Below, piece after piece: positions 47,987-55,773 of a stretch of DNA of 60,124 nucleotides. Every line of letters starts with the position of its first letter. Position 1 is the stretch's first letter. Below the pieces are notes generated by a model. It ran no database searches. It saw only the letters and a program-made list of their open reading frames with translations, and was not told the origin of the DNA. Position numbers and translations under genes: made by a program. The DNA comes from JAADCS01 sp964473735 (lineage in GTDB: Bacteria; Hydrothermota; Hydrothermia; LBFQ01), in NCBI GenBank assembly GCA_964473735.1, contig CAYYQD010000003.1, positions 1 through 60,124 on the forward strand, in the 5' to 3' direction.

Positions 47987-50121
47987 TGCGTCTCCTCCGG
48001 GGCCTCTTCGGTTAGGGTCCGTGGCCTCTCCACCCTCGTATATATCTCAAACACGTCCCCCGGCTTGAACTTGTTGAAGCTCTCTAACCTTACACCGCAC
48101 TCGTACCCCTCCTGTACCTCCCTGACGTCGTCTTTGTACCTCTTGAGGGAGGCTATCCGACTCTGGGCTATTACTTCACCGTCCCTGACGACCTTCACAA
48201 GGGCATCACGGGTTATCTTGCCGGACCTGACGAAGCAACCGGCCACCGTCCCGGCCTTGGTGCTGAAGGTGGCCTTTACCTCGGCCTCCCCTATCTTGAC
48301 CTCCTCAACCTCGGGCTCAAGGTTGCTGGCCAGAATGTTCTTGAGGTCGTCCAGCAGGTGGTATATCACCTTGTGGGTCCGGATGGGTACCCCTCTCTCC
48401 TCGGCGCGCTGGCGGGCGTTCCCGTTCACCTTGGTGTTGAAACCCAATATGACGCCCTCGGAGGCCGTGGCGAGGTCCACGTCCGTCTCGGTTATGGGGC
48501 CAACCGCCGCGTGTATGACCTGAGGCTCTATCTCCCTGTACCTCATCCTCTGGATGGCCTGTACCAGCGCCTCAACGGACCCCTGGGTGTCGGCCTTGAC
48601 TATCACGGGTACCTTCAGCTTCTCGCCGGCCTTCAGCTTCTCCTGTATGCGGCGCATTATCTTCACGTCTATCCTCTTCTCTATCTGGTACTTCATCGTC
48701 TTGCGGTACTCCTCCGCCCTCTCCTTCGCCTCCTGAATAGACGGCAACACTATGAGGAAATCGCCGGCCCTCGGTACCTCTTCAAACCCCTGCACCACGA
48801 CCGGAGTGGCAGGGGTGGCCTCCTCTACCCTGCGGTTGGCCTCGTCGTACATGGCCCGGACCTTCCCGTAAGTGGGGCCACACCAGAAGGCATCCCCCAC
48901 CTTGAGGGTACCCTTCTGCACTATAACGCTGCCGAGGGGCCCCCTGCCCTTGGTGTCCATGCGGGACTCTATCACTACGGCCTTAGCCGGTCCCTTGTAA
49001 GGGGCCTTGATCTCCAGCTCCTCCGCCTTCAGGATTATGGCATCCAGCAGGTCCTCTATCCCTATCTTCTTCAGCGCGGAGACCTCAACCGTTATGGTGT
49101 CCCCTCCGTACTCCTCCGGTACCAGGCCGTACTTCATCAGCTGGTTCTTTACCATCATGGGATCGGCCCCCGGCACGTCTATCTTGTTTATGGCGACGAT
49201 TATCGGGACTCCTGCCGTCTTGGCGTGGTTTATGGCCTCAACCGTCTGGGGTTTCACACCCTCGTTGGCGGCCACCACCAAGACCACCATGTCCGTCACC
49301 TGCGCGCCTCTGGCCCTCATCTCCGTAAAGGCCTCATGTCCGGGCGTGTCTATGAAGATTATCTCGTAGTCTCCCTTCCTTACCCTCCACGCCCCTATGC
49401 TCTGGGTGATACCTCCGGCCTCCTGAGCTGCCACACTCGTACCCCTTATGGCGTCAAGGAGGGTGGTCTTACCGTGGTCCACGTGTCCCATCACGGTGAC
49501 TATTGGGGGTCTCGGTCTCCAGTCGGAGTAAAGGTCCTCGTCCTCTTCCACCAGCTCCTCGGCAGCTTCGGAGTACTCCACCTCAACCCCGAACTCGTGG
49601 GCTAAGACCTCTATCATCTCCGGATCAAGGATGTGGTTTATGGTCAGTAAGGTCCCCATCTCAAAGGCCTTCTTTATCACCTCCTCCGGGTCCCTACCTA
49701 AGGCGTCCGCGAACTCCCTCAGGGCCATTGGCCCCGTTACGATTATCCTATCAACCTGTTTCCTCGGCTCCGTCCTCCTCTCCTTCGGCTTGGGTTTGGT
49801 GCGGCTCTTGGTTAGCTTCTTGGTGTGGCGAGGCCCCCTCTCGTACCTCCTGCGCTCGTCCTTCTTCTTCTCCCTCCTCTGCTGTTGGGTTGCGGGTGAA
49901 GGTTTGTATATCTGCTTCTTAACGTGCAGCTCTTTGGAGATCTGGCGGCGCTGCTCCTCTATCTTCCTTCGCACCAGCATCTCCATCTCTCTGTTCAGGT
50001 TGTGGGTCCTACTGCGTACGTGCTTGTAGCCGTTCTCCCGCAGTATCTGTATTATAACCTTCGGGTCCACCTTGAGCTCTTCCGCCAGCTCGTACAGTGG
50101 AACCGGTCCCTTCCTACGCAT
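47983..50121 (-). CDS. infB: translation initiation factor IF-2
   Basis: A 712-residue IF-2. The N-terminal IF2_N domain (VPLYELAEELKVDPKVIIQILRE) and a basic low-complexity linker (about residues 75-125) precede a second IF2_N-like segment and the GTPase: GHVDHGKTTLLDAI (G1), DTPGHEAF (G3), NKID (G4) and SALK (G5). Domains II-IV follow, ending FNKFKPGDVFEIY. It delivers fMet-tRNA to the start codon, also on leaderless mRNAs, which matters for this genome. Gene order rimP-nusA-infB is canonical; 8-nt overlap with nusA. Confidence 0.97.
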   Translation of the reverse strand: MRRKGPVPLYELAEELKVDPKVIIQILRENGYKHVRSRTHNLNREMEMLVRRKIEEQRRQISKELHVKKQIYKPSPATQQQRREKKKDERRRYERGPRHTKKLTKSRTKPKPKERRTEPRKQVDRIIVTGPMALREFADALGRDPEEVIKKAFEMGTLLTINHILDPEMIEVLAHEFGVEVEYSEAAEELVEEDEDLYSDWRPRPPIVTVMGHVDHGKTTLLDAIRGTSVAAQEAGGITQSIGAWRVRKGDYEIIFIDTPGHEAFTEMRARGAQVTDMVVLVVAANEGVKPQTVEAINHAKTAGVPIIVAINKIDVPGADPMMVKNQLMKYGLVPEEYGGDTITVEVSALKKIGIEDLLDAIILKAEELEIKAPYKGPAKAVVIESRMDTKGRGPLGSVIVQKGTLKVGDAFWCGPTYGKVRAMYDEANRRVEEATPATPVVVQGFEEVPRAGDFLIVLPSIQEAKERAEEYRKTMKYQIEKRIDVKIMRRIQEKLKAGEKLKVPVIVKADTQGSVEALVQAIQRMRYREIEPQVIHAAVGPITETDVDLATASEGVILGFNTKVNGNARQRAEERGVPIRTHKVIYHLLDDLKNILASNLEPEVEEVKIGEAEVKATFSTKAGTVAGCFVRSGKITRDALVKVVRDGEVIAQSRIASLKRYKDDVREVQEGYECGVRLESFNKFKPGDVFEIYTRVERPRTLTEEAPEETQ

Positions 50122-51358
50122 TATCCGAACTCTCCTTCTTTTCCTCTTCTACCGTGATTTTCCTTGACTCCTTCTCCCTTAGCGCATCCTCTATGGTATC
50201 AAGGACACGTATGGCCGTAGCCTCATCCACATCTAAGAGGCGCTGGACGTGGACGAGAGGGGGGAGCTTCCTGAAATACACCAGAGCGGCCCTCTTCATC
50301 TTCTCGTATATCTGGGGCGTAAGTCTATCCTTCAGGTCGTAGAGGGTAACACCCTCCTCCGGAGGGACGTACTCGGATACGGGCAGGGCCATTATCCTCT
50401 TACCGACCAGACGGGAGGCGAGGATCACGTTTAAGCCCTCCTTGCCCTTAGCCCGGCCTAAGTCGTCCTCGTCCTCGTAGAACACCCTTATCTCGTCTTC
50501 CGTCTCGTAGGCCGCCACGGCGTTCTCCGCCGGCGATAGGGCCAATACGGCGAACCTCACCTTATCGGGGTCGTACTCCACCACCTCCACGTTCTCGTTC
50601 CGGGGCAACCTCCTCTTGAGGTCTCTGAGCCTGAGCCCCTTCTTACCGACCAGACTCGTTACGGGATTCACGAAGGGATCGGTGGTGGATACGGCGACCT
50701 TCGTCATTATGCCGGCCTCACGGGCTATGGCCCTGATCTGGACCGTCCCATCCGCCACCTCCGGTATCTTCTCAAGGAGGGCCCTGACGTAGCTGGGGTG
50801 GGCCCGGGACAGCACGAGGGGGTAAGCGCTCTTCTCCTCTATACTCAAGACTACGGCGTCCAAATCCTGACCGGGGCGGTATATCTCGTCTTTCACCATC
50901 CCGGAGGGCTCTATGCGACCTTCAACGCTCACGTCGTCTACGGTGACGCCCAGGAGTACTCCCTTTCGCTTATCCACCTTCTGTACCTTGCCGGTAACTA
51001 TCTTCCCTATGTAGGGTGTCAGCTTGGCCAGCTTGGACTTCTGGATGTCGTACTTTATCATCTGCACGAAGTAGTTCTTCAGGGTATGCACGTCGTCTAT
51101 GCTCAAGTCCGTCGGGTATATGACCTCGGCCTTCTTATCGTCGTCCGGATACTTCAGGATGACCTTTATGTCCCCTCTGTCAAGGTCTACGTGGGCCTCA
51201 ACCTCCGGTTTGGGATGGGCGTACCTGTACTTGTGCTCAAAGGTGCGCTTCAGGGCCCCCTCCAAGACCTTGGCGACCCGTTTGGAATCCACGCCGTGCC
51301 TGTTGGCGAACTCCTCCAGTGCCAACCGCAGTTCGTCAAACCTTATTCTGGTTTCCAT
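50114..51358 (-). CDS. nusA: transcription termination/antitermination factor NusA
   Basis: A 414-residue NusA. It shows the N-terminal RNA polymerase-binding domain (KVLEGALKRTFEHKYRY), the S1 domain (GKIVTGKVQKVDKRKGVLLGV), KH1 (VLSRAHPSYVRALLEKIPEVADGTVQIRAIAREAG, in order, with the family's second-half Cys absent) and KH2 ending in LAPENA-like LSPAENAV. There are no C-terminal acidic repeats. The ATG is preceded by a strong AAAGGAGGTTAGG site. Lies between rimP and infB in the classic order. Confidence 0.96.
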   Translation of the reverse strand: METRIRFDELRLALEEFANRHGVDSKRVAKVLEGALKRTFEHKYRYAHPKPEVEAHVDLDRGDIKVILKYPDDDKKAEVIYPTDLSIDDVHTLKNYFVQMIKYDIQKSKLAKLTPYIGKIVTGKVQKVDKRKGVLLGVTVDDVSVEGRIEPSGMVKDEIYRPGQDLDAVVLSIEEKSAYPLVLSRAHPSYVRALLEKIPEVADGTVQIRAIAREAGIMTKVAVSTTDPFVNPVTSLVGKKGLRLRDLKRRLPRNENVEVVEYDPDKVRFAVLALSPAENAVAAYETEDEIRVFYEDEDDLGRAKGKEGLNVILASRLVGKRIMALPVSEYVPPEEGVTLYDLKDRLTPQIYEKMKRAALVYFRKLPPLVHVQRLLDVDEATAIRVLDTIEDALREKESRKITVEEEKKESSDNA

Positions 51359-51371
51359 CCTAACCTCCTTT

Positions 51372-51818
51372 TTAAACCTCGTCCAGCCTGAGGAGGGCCA
51401 CCTCTCCGAGGTTGAAGAACTTTCCGCTAACCCCTACGGTGTTCTCCTCCTCGTTGTAGTAGTCAAGGACCCCTCTGTAGGTCCTCCCGTCCTTCAGCAC
51501 GACCACCACCCTCTTACCCAGGGCCCAGTTTATCTCCCTCGGTTTGGAAAGCCTCCTGTCCAGCCCGGGAGACGACACCTCAAGGACGTAGGACTGCTCT
51601 ATGAAATCCTCGGCGTCCAGCATGTCGGAGTAGGCCCTTGAGAACCTCTCCACGTCCCTTATGGTTATACCCCCTTCCTTGTCCAGAAAGATGCGCAGGG
51701 TACCCTTTTTACCCTCCCTCCACTCCACATCCACGAGGGTAAACCTCATCTCGTTCGCCAGCTTCTCCGCCATCTCCTCCGCCCTCTTCTCTATCTCCCT
51801 TCCTTTCTCTTCGCTCAT
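51372..51818 (-). CDS. rimP: ribosome maturation factor RimP
   Basis: A 148-residue RimP, needed for 30S subunit assembly. The N-terminal domain reads FTLVDVEWREGKKGTLRIFLDKEGGITIRDVERFSRAYSDMLD in order, followed by YVLEVSSPGLDRRL, the family signature, and a C-terminal Sm-like fold (RTYRGVLDYYNEEENTV). First gene of rimP-nusA-infB-fabD. TATAAT lies 11 nt before the ATG, slightly longer than the norm in this window. Confidence 0.95.
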   Translation of the reverse strand: MSEEKGREIEKRAEEMAEKLANEMRFTLVDVEWREGKKGTLRIFLDKEGGITIRDVERFSRAYSDMLDAEDFIEQSYVLEVSSPGLDRRLSKPREINWALGKRVVVVLKDGRTYRGVLDYYNEEENTVGVSGKFFNLGEVALLRLDEV

Positions 51819-51829
51819 AATAACTGCGT

Positions 51830-51835
51830 ATTATA
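51830..51835 (-). promoter_or_regulatory. -10 element TATAAT, 11 nt before rimP
   Basis: Promoter of the rimP-nusA-infB-fabD unit; the mRNA leader would be only a few nucleotides. Confidence 0.7.
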
Positions 51836-51889
51836 CGACGGATACGGAGGACGAATGGATAGAATGAAAATACGGCCCACTTTCAGCCG

Positions 51890-51895
51890 TATAAA
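51890..51895 (+). promoter_or_regulatory. -10 element TATAAA, 6 nt before GTG start at 51902
   Basis: Probable leaderless promoter of the DUF92 gene; a TAGAAT also occurs further upstream at 51860-51865. Confidence 0.55.
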
Positions 51896-51901
51896 GGCAC
51901 C

Positions 51902-52549
51902 GTGGGGATTCTACTTGCTCTCTCGGTCAGCCTCGCCGTCTCCATAGGGGCGTGGGCTTTCGGATGGATAACCCCGGGGGCCGCTCTGATGGTCTTTTTT
52001 ATGGGTACGGTCGTCATCCTCCGTCTCGGCTGGTTCTGGACGCTCCCTCCCGTACTTTTCTTGGCCGTCGGCTCTCTGTTGTCGGGCGGTAGGAGGGCGA
52101 GGAGGGACGCCCTTCAGGTGTTGGCGAACGGGGGGATGGCCACCCTCTGGGCCCTGTTGGCGGAGCCGGGAGCGTATCTGACGGCCCTCACAGTCGGCTT
52201 CGCCGATACTGTGGCGACGGAGGTGGGTACCCGCCTCTCCCCCCGGGCCTACCTGATAACCGACCTACGAAAGGTGCCTCCGGGTACCTCCGGTGGTGTG
52301 AGTCTTCCCGGGACCTTAGCCGGTTTGGGTGCCGCTCTCCTCATGCTTACCTTCCTTATCCTGTCCGGTGTGGGGCATCCGATTCCCTTCCTTCTCTCCG
52401 CGACGGTGGGACTGTTCTCCGACAGCCTCATAGGGGCCACCCTTGAGAGCAGGGGGCTCTTCGGGAACAACGCGACCAACTTTCTATCTACGGCCACGGG
52501 GAGCTTTCTCTACTTCCTCCTTACCCGTCTCCTCCACACTCCTCTTTGA
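51902..52549 (+). CDS. DUF92 (TMEM19-like) membrane protein
   Basis: A 215-residue polytopic membrane protein with about six helices and the DUF92 signatures: ANGGMATLWALLAEPG, VGFADTVATEVGTRLS and the late GTVGLFSDSLIGATLE-like block with GNNATNFLSTATGS. In some bacteria and plants relatives act as phytyl-phosphate kinases (VTE6); in others the role is unknown. GTG start set by the hexamer 6 nt upstream. The last 29 nt overlap the 3' end of the convergent sirtuin gene. Confidence 0.88.
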   Translation: MGILLALSVSLAVSIGAWAFGWITPGAALMVFFMGTVVILRLGWFWTLPPVLFLAVGSLLSGGRRARRDALQVLANGGMATLWALLAEPGAYLTALTVGFADTVATEVGTRLSPRAYLITDLRKVPPGTSGGVSLPGTLAGLGAALLMLTFLILSGVGHPIPFLLSATVGLFSDSLIGATLESRGLFGNNATNFLSTATGSFLYFLLTRLLHTPL

Positions 52550-53234
52550 GCTTCGGATAGATCCGTCGCATCCCGACGGTCGCCTTCTCCCTTATCACCT
52601 CGTGGGCTATAGAGGATATGGGGGTCTCCTCGGGGTTTATCTCCACGACGTGGGCCCCGGAATCTCTGGCGACGTAGGGGAGCTGGGCGGCCGGATATAC
52701 TAAACCCGAAGTCCCTACAACTACGAAGATACGTGCCTCTCTGGATAGATCCCATGCCCTCTCCAAAGCATCGGTGGGCAACGGCTCCCCGAACCACACG
52801 ACGTCGGGTCTGAGCATCCCTCCACACTCCTTGCACTTAGGTGGATACTCCGGAAGGGGGGTTCTGAACTCGTAGTACGTAGCACCGCACTTCAGACACC
52901 TCACCCTCCAGATGTTGCCGTGGAGCTCTATCACGTTCCTGCTCCCGGCCCTGCGGTGAAGCCCATCCACGTTCTGGGTTATGATCCATACGTCCGGGCA
53001 CTCACTCTCTAAGAGGGCCATCAACCTGTGGGCGTCGTTGGGTTGAGCTTCGGCTATGGCCCTCCTCCGCATATCGTACCACTCCCACACCCTAACCGGG
53101 TCCCGGAAGAAGCCCTCCGGTGTGGCCAGATCCTCCACCCTGAACCTCTCCCATAGTCCCCCCTTGCCCCTAAAGGTCGGGATGCCGCTCTCGGCCGATA
53201 CCCCGGCACCGGTGAAGAAGACTATCCGGGCCAT
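52521..53234 (-). CDS. cobB: NAD-dependent protein deacylase (sirtuin, CobB)
   Basis: A 237-residue sirtuin. NAD-binding start FTGAGVSAESGIPTFRGKGGLW, catalytic ITQNVDGLHRRAGSRNVIELHGN with the HG His, two zinc pairs (CLKCG and CKECGG), then RPDVVWFGEPLP and VVGTSGLVYPAAQLP. The helical insert has YDMRRR, the Tyr/Arg motif of class III sirtuins, so desuccinylase activity is possible. The start is 7 nt after TAAAAT, whose first three bases are the stop codon of the upstream flavoprotein gene. Confidence 0.96.
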   Translation of the reverse strand: MARIVFFTGAGVSAESGIPTFRGKGGLWERFRVEDLATPEGFFRDPVRVWEWYDMRRRAIAEAQPNDAHRLMALLESECPDVWIITQNVDGLHRRAGSRNVIELHGNIWRVRCLKCGATYYEFRTPLPEYPPKCKECGGMLRPDVVWFGEPLPTDALERAWDLSREARIFVVVGTSGLVYPAAQLPYVARDSGAHVVEINPEETPISSIAHEVIREKATVGMRRIYPKLKEECGGDG

Positions 53235-53241
53235 GGACGGT

Positions 53242-53247
53242 ATTTTA
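53242..53247 (-). promoter_or_regulatory. -10 element TAAAAT, 7 nt before sirtuin start; shares the upstream stop codon
   Basis: TAA of the preceding gene forms the first half of the hexamer. Confidence 0.6.
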
Positions 53248-53865
53248 GGTCTGCTCCTTCCATCCCTCTATCCAATCCCACCCATCCCTTCCCAGTATCT
53301 CCGCCATCCTCACCACGTTGAAGCCAAGGGCCCGGGCGTCGTCGTAGGCCTCACGTTTGCGAACGTCGTCCCACCTCCTTAGTAGATAGACGGCCCCCAC
53401 TGGAGGTATTACGAAGCCCATCTCCGTAAGGGTTATAAGGAGGGAGGAGGCCGTCTGAGCGGCCCCCCCTTCCTCCCCGACCACTATAACACCGGCCACC
53501 TTCCCCCTCATCATAAAAGCCCCCATGTTCTCAAGGGAGGTCATCCTCTCAAGCAGGGTCTTGAGCAGGGCCGACGGGGAGTACCAGTACACGGGTGTCC
53601 CGAATATAACAGCATCGGCCTCAAGGAGGTCCCACACGATACTACCGAAGGCGTCCCCGACCTTACCCTTTATGCAGGCCTCAAGGTGGCACAGGGAGGG
53701 GTCCTCGCTGTAGCTGCCGGTACAGGGGGCAACGTTGAGCATGGAAAGGTGCAGGAGCTTTACTTCGGCCCCGGCCTTTCTGGACCACTTTAGAGCCTCC
53801 TTCAGTAAGGAGACTGTCCAACCGTCGGTTCGGGCGGAGCCGTTTATTCCCACTACCTTGATCAC
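53245..53865 (-). CDS. NADPH-dependent FMN reductase-like flavoprotein
   Basis: A 206-residue flavodoxin-fold protein with the FMN phosphate loop GINGSARTDGWTVSLL and AVIFGTPVYWYSPSALLKTLLERM. Cys residues at APCTGSYSEDPSLCHLEAC resemble, but do not match, the CxGCxxC pattern of iron-sulfur flavoproteins, so a cluster is unlikely. Probably an NAD(P)H:flavin or quinone oxidoreductase. GTG start 8 nt after TAGAAT. Divergent from the DUF2207 gene with just 42 nt between. Confidence 0.87.
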   Translation of the reverse strand: MIKVVGINGSARTDGWTVSLLKEALKWSRKAGAEVKLLHLSMLNVAPCTGSYSEDPSLCHLEACIKGKVGDAFGSIVWDLLEADAVIFGTPVYWYSPSALLKTLLERMTSLENMGAFMMRGKVAGVIVVGEEGGAAQTASSLLITLTEMGFVIPPVGAVYLLRRWDDVRKREAYDDARALGFNVVRMAEILGRDGWDWIEGWKEQT

Positions 53866-53873
53866 GTTCGGCG

Positions 53874-53879
53874 ATTCTA
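53874..53879 (-). promoter_or_regulatory. -10 element TAGAAT, 8 nt before flavoprotein gene
   Basis: Back to back with 53896-53901 in a 42-nt divergent gap. Confidence 0.7.
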
Positions 53880-53895
53880 CGGACGCAAGCGGGCT

Positions 53896-53901
53896 TAGAA
53901 T
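53896..53901 (+). promoter_or_regulatory. -10 element TAGAAT, 6 nt before GTG start at 53908
   Basis: Leaderless promoter of the DUF2207 gene. Confidence 0.7.
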
Positions 53902-53907
53902 ATAGCA

Positions 53908-55752
53908 GTGTTCTTCCTGCTGCTATCCTCAACCTGTCCGGCCGGATGGCAGGAGTGTATCCTCTCCTACGACCAGTACGTTAGCGTTGGAAGGGACGCC
54001 TCTCTTCTGGTCAGGGAGAACATAAAGGTAAAGGCGGCCGGAGAGAGAATAAAGCACGGCATAACCCGGGAGTTTCCCACCTCCTACAGGTGGAAAGGCT
54101 ATAACTTCAAGGTGGGGTTCAAGGTCCTGAAGGTGCTCAGGGACGGGAAACCGGAAGGTTGGTTCGTAAAGCGCCTCCCCAACGGTGTCAGGATATACGT
54201 GGGCAAGAAGGACGTCCTGCTCTCTCCGGGGGTTCATACCTACATCCTCGTCTATAGGACGGACAGACAGCTGGGGTTCTTCAAGGACCACGACGAGCTC
54301 TACTGGAACGTAAACGGCACGGGGGGAAGCTTTCCCATAAACAGGCTTGAGGCCGTGGTATCCCTCCCGGAGGGGGTACCCCGGGACAGTATCCGGTACG
54401 AGGCCTATACGGGGAGGTACGGCGAGAGGGGGAGGGACTACGAGGCGTGGATAGATGGGAAGGGTAGGGTGCATTTCAGAACGACCCGCGTTCTTATGCC
54501 CGGGGAGAACCTGACCGTCGTAGTCGGATGGCCTAAGGGGTACGTAAGGGAGCCGGGTACGGTGCAGAGGGTCCTGTGGTTCCTTGGGGATAACCTGCAC
54601 GTCTTAGTTCTCTTTCTGACGCTGGTCGTGGTGTTCCTTTACTACCTGTGGGCGTGGGCCCGCGTGGGTAAGGATCCGCCTAAGGGGACGATAATGCCGG
54701 AGTTCCATCCTCCGGACGGTATGTCTCCGGCGGCCGTGAGGTACGCCATGAGGATGGGGTACGACGACACCTGCTTTGCGGCCAACCTCATAGACATGGC
54801 CGTGAAGGGAACCCTTAAGATTCGCGAAGGTAAAGGAGGGAGGTACGAACTGGAGAAGCTGGCCAAAGATAGGGCGGCCCTGACGGGGGACGAGGAGGTA
54901 CTGTACTCCTCTTTACCTGACAGATTACACCTGCGTAGGGGATCCTACTCCGCCCCTTTGCGGAGGGCGGTAGAGCGCCTTAAGATGGCCCTTGCCCGGA
55001 CGTACGGGCACCTCTTCAGACTGAACAGTGACTACGTTACCCTCGGGGTACTCCTATCTATCGCCGGAGTTGTTGTCTCCCTGTTCTTGGGGGGTGGGGG
55101 AACCGTGGCCAGGGGAGCGGTCCTGGCGGTGTTCGTCGGTATGCTCTTTTCCGTCCTCTCCATCTCCTCCAGAGTAGCGAAGGTGGTCGTACTGTTTCTG
55201 GTGCTACTGTTCTTCTTCCCGTTCTTCGCCCTCTTCTTCGGCAGTGGGAACCTCCTGTGGGATGCCCTCGTGATACTCCCCATCCTGCTGCTTATAGCCG
55301 TAAACCTCTTCTTCGGTAAGTACATGGCCGCTCCCACCCGTGAGGGGAGGAGAGTGATGGACAGGATTGAGGGGTTCAGGATGTTTCTGCGGACGGCGGA
55401 GAAGGAGCGCCTGAAGACCCTGTTCCCGGAGGATAGCCTGCCACGGATATTTGAGCGGTTCCTACCCTACGCCTTAGCTCTGGACGTTGTAGATACCTGG
55501 GCTAACAAGTTCGCCGAGGACCTGAAAGCTATGGACTACCGTCCGGAGTGGTACGAGGGTCCGTACTACATGCGCTTTACGACCTCCCACGGTTATGCCA
55601 CCTTCTTTAACGACGTGGGTCGCGGTATATCTTCAACCGTCGCTTCTTCCATTAAACCACCGGGAAGCTCCTCGGGTTTCTCGGGTAGTGGTGGCGGTGG
55701 TGGTGGGTTCTCCGGTGGTGGAGGAGGTGGAGGTGGGGTAGGTGGATGGTAA
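53908..55752 (+). CDS. DUF2207 family membrane protein with glycine-rich tail
   Basis: A 614-residue protein. A short signal (MFFLLLSSTCPAGWQ) precedes the DUF2207 domain (about residues 20-220: YVSVGRDASLLVRENIKV, GITREFPTSY, YILVYRTDRQLGFFKDHDELYWNVNG). A first membrane helix (VLVLFLTLVVVFLYYLWAW), a cytoplasmic stretch and two or three further helices follow, ending in the family's Gly/Ser tail (SGSGGGGGGFSGGGGG) and GGW. Members are common in bacteria and unstudied. GTG start fits the hexamer 6 nt upstream. Confidence 0.9.
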   Translation: MFFLLLSSTCPAGWQECILSYDQYVSVGRDASLLVRENIKVKAAGERIKHGITREFPTSYRWKGYNFKVGFKVLKVLRDGKPEGWFVKRLPNGVRIYVGKKDVLLSPGVHTYILVYRTDRQLGFFKDHDELYWNVNGTGGSFPINRLEAVVSLPEGVPRDSIRYEAYTGRYGERGRDYEAWIDGKGRVHFRTTRVLMPGENLTVVVGWPKGYVREPGTVQRVLWFLGDNLHVLVLFLTLVVVFLYYLWAWARVGKDPPKGTIMPEFHPPDGMSPAAVRYAMRMGYDDTCFAANLIDMAVKGTLKIREGKGGRYELEKLAKDRAALTGDEEVLYSSLPDRLHLRRGSYSAPLRRAVERLKMALARTYGHLFRLNSDYVTLGVLLSIAGVVVSLFLGGGGTVARGAVLAVFVGMLFSVLSISSRVAKVVVLFLVLLFFFPFFALFFGSGNLLWDALVILPILLLIAVNLFFGKYMAAPTREGRRVMDRIEGFRMFLRTAEKERLKTLFPEDSLPRIFERFLPYALALDVVDTWANKFAEDLKAMDYRPEWYEGPYYMRFTTSHGYATFFNDVGRGISSTVASSIKPPGSSSGFSGSGGGGGGFSGGGGGGGGVGGW

Positions 55753-55760
55753 AGCGCCCT

Positions 55761-55766
55761 TAGAAT
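55761..55766 (+). promoter_or_regulatory. -10 element TAGAAT, 7 nt before start at 55774
   Basis: Leaderless promoter 9 nt after the preceding stop. Confidence 0.72.
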
Positions 55767-55773
55767 CGGAGAG

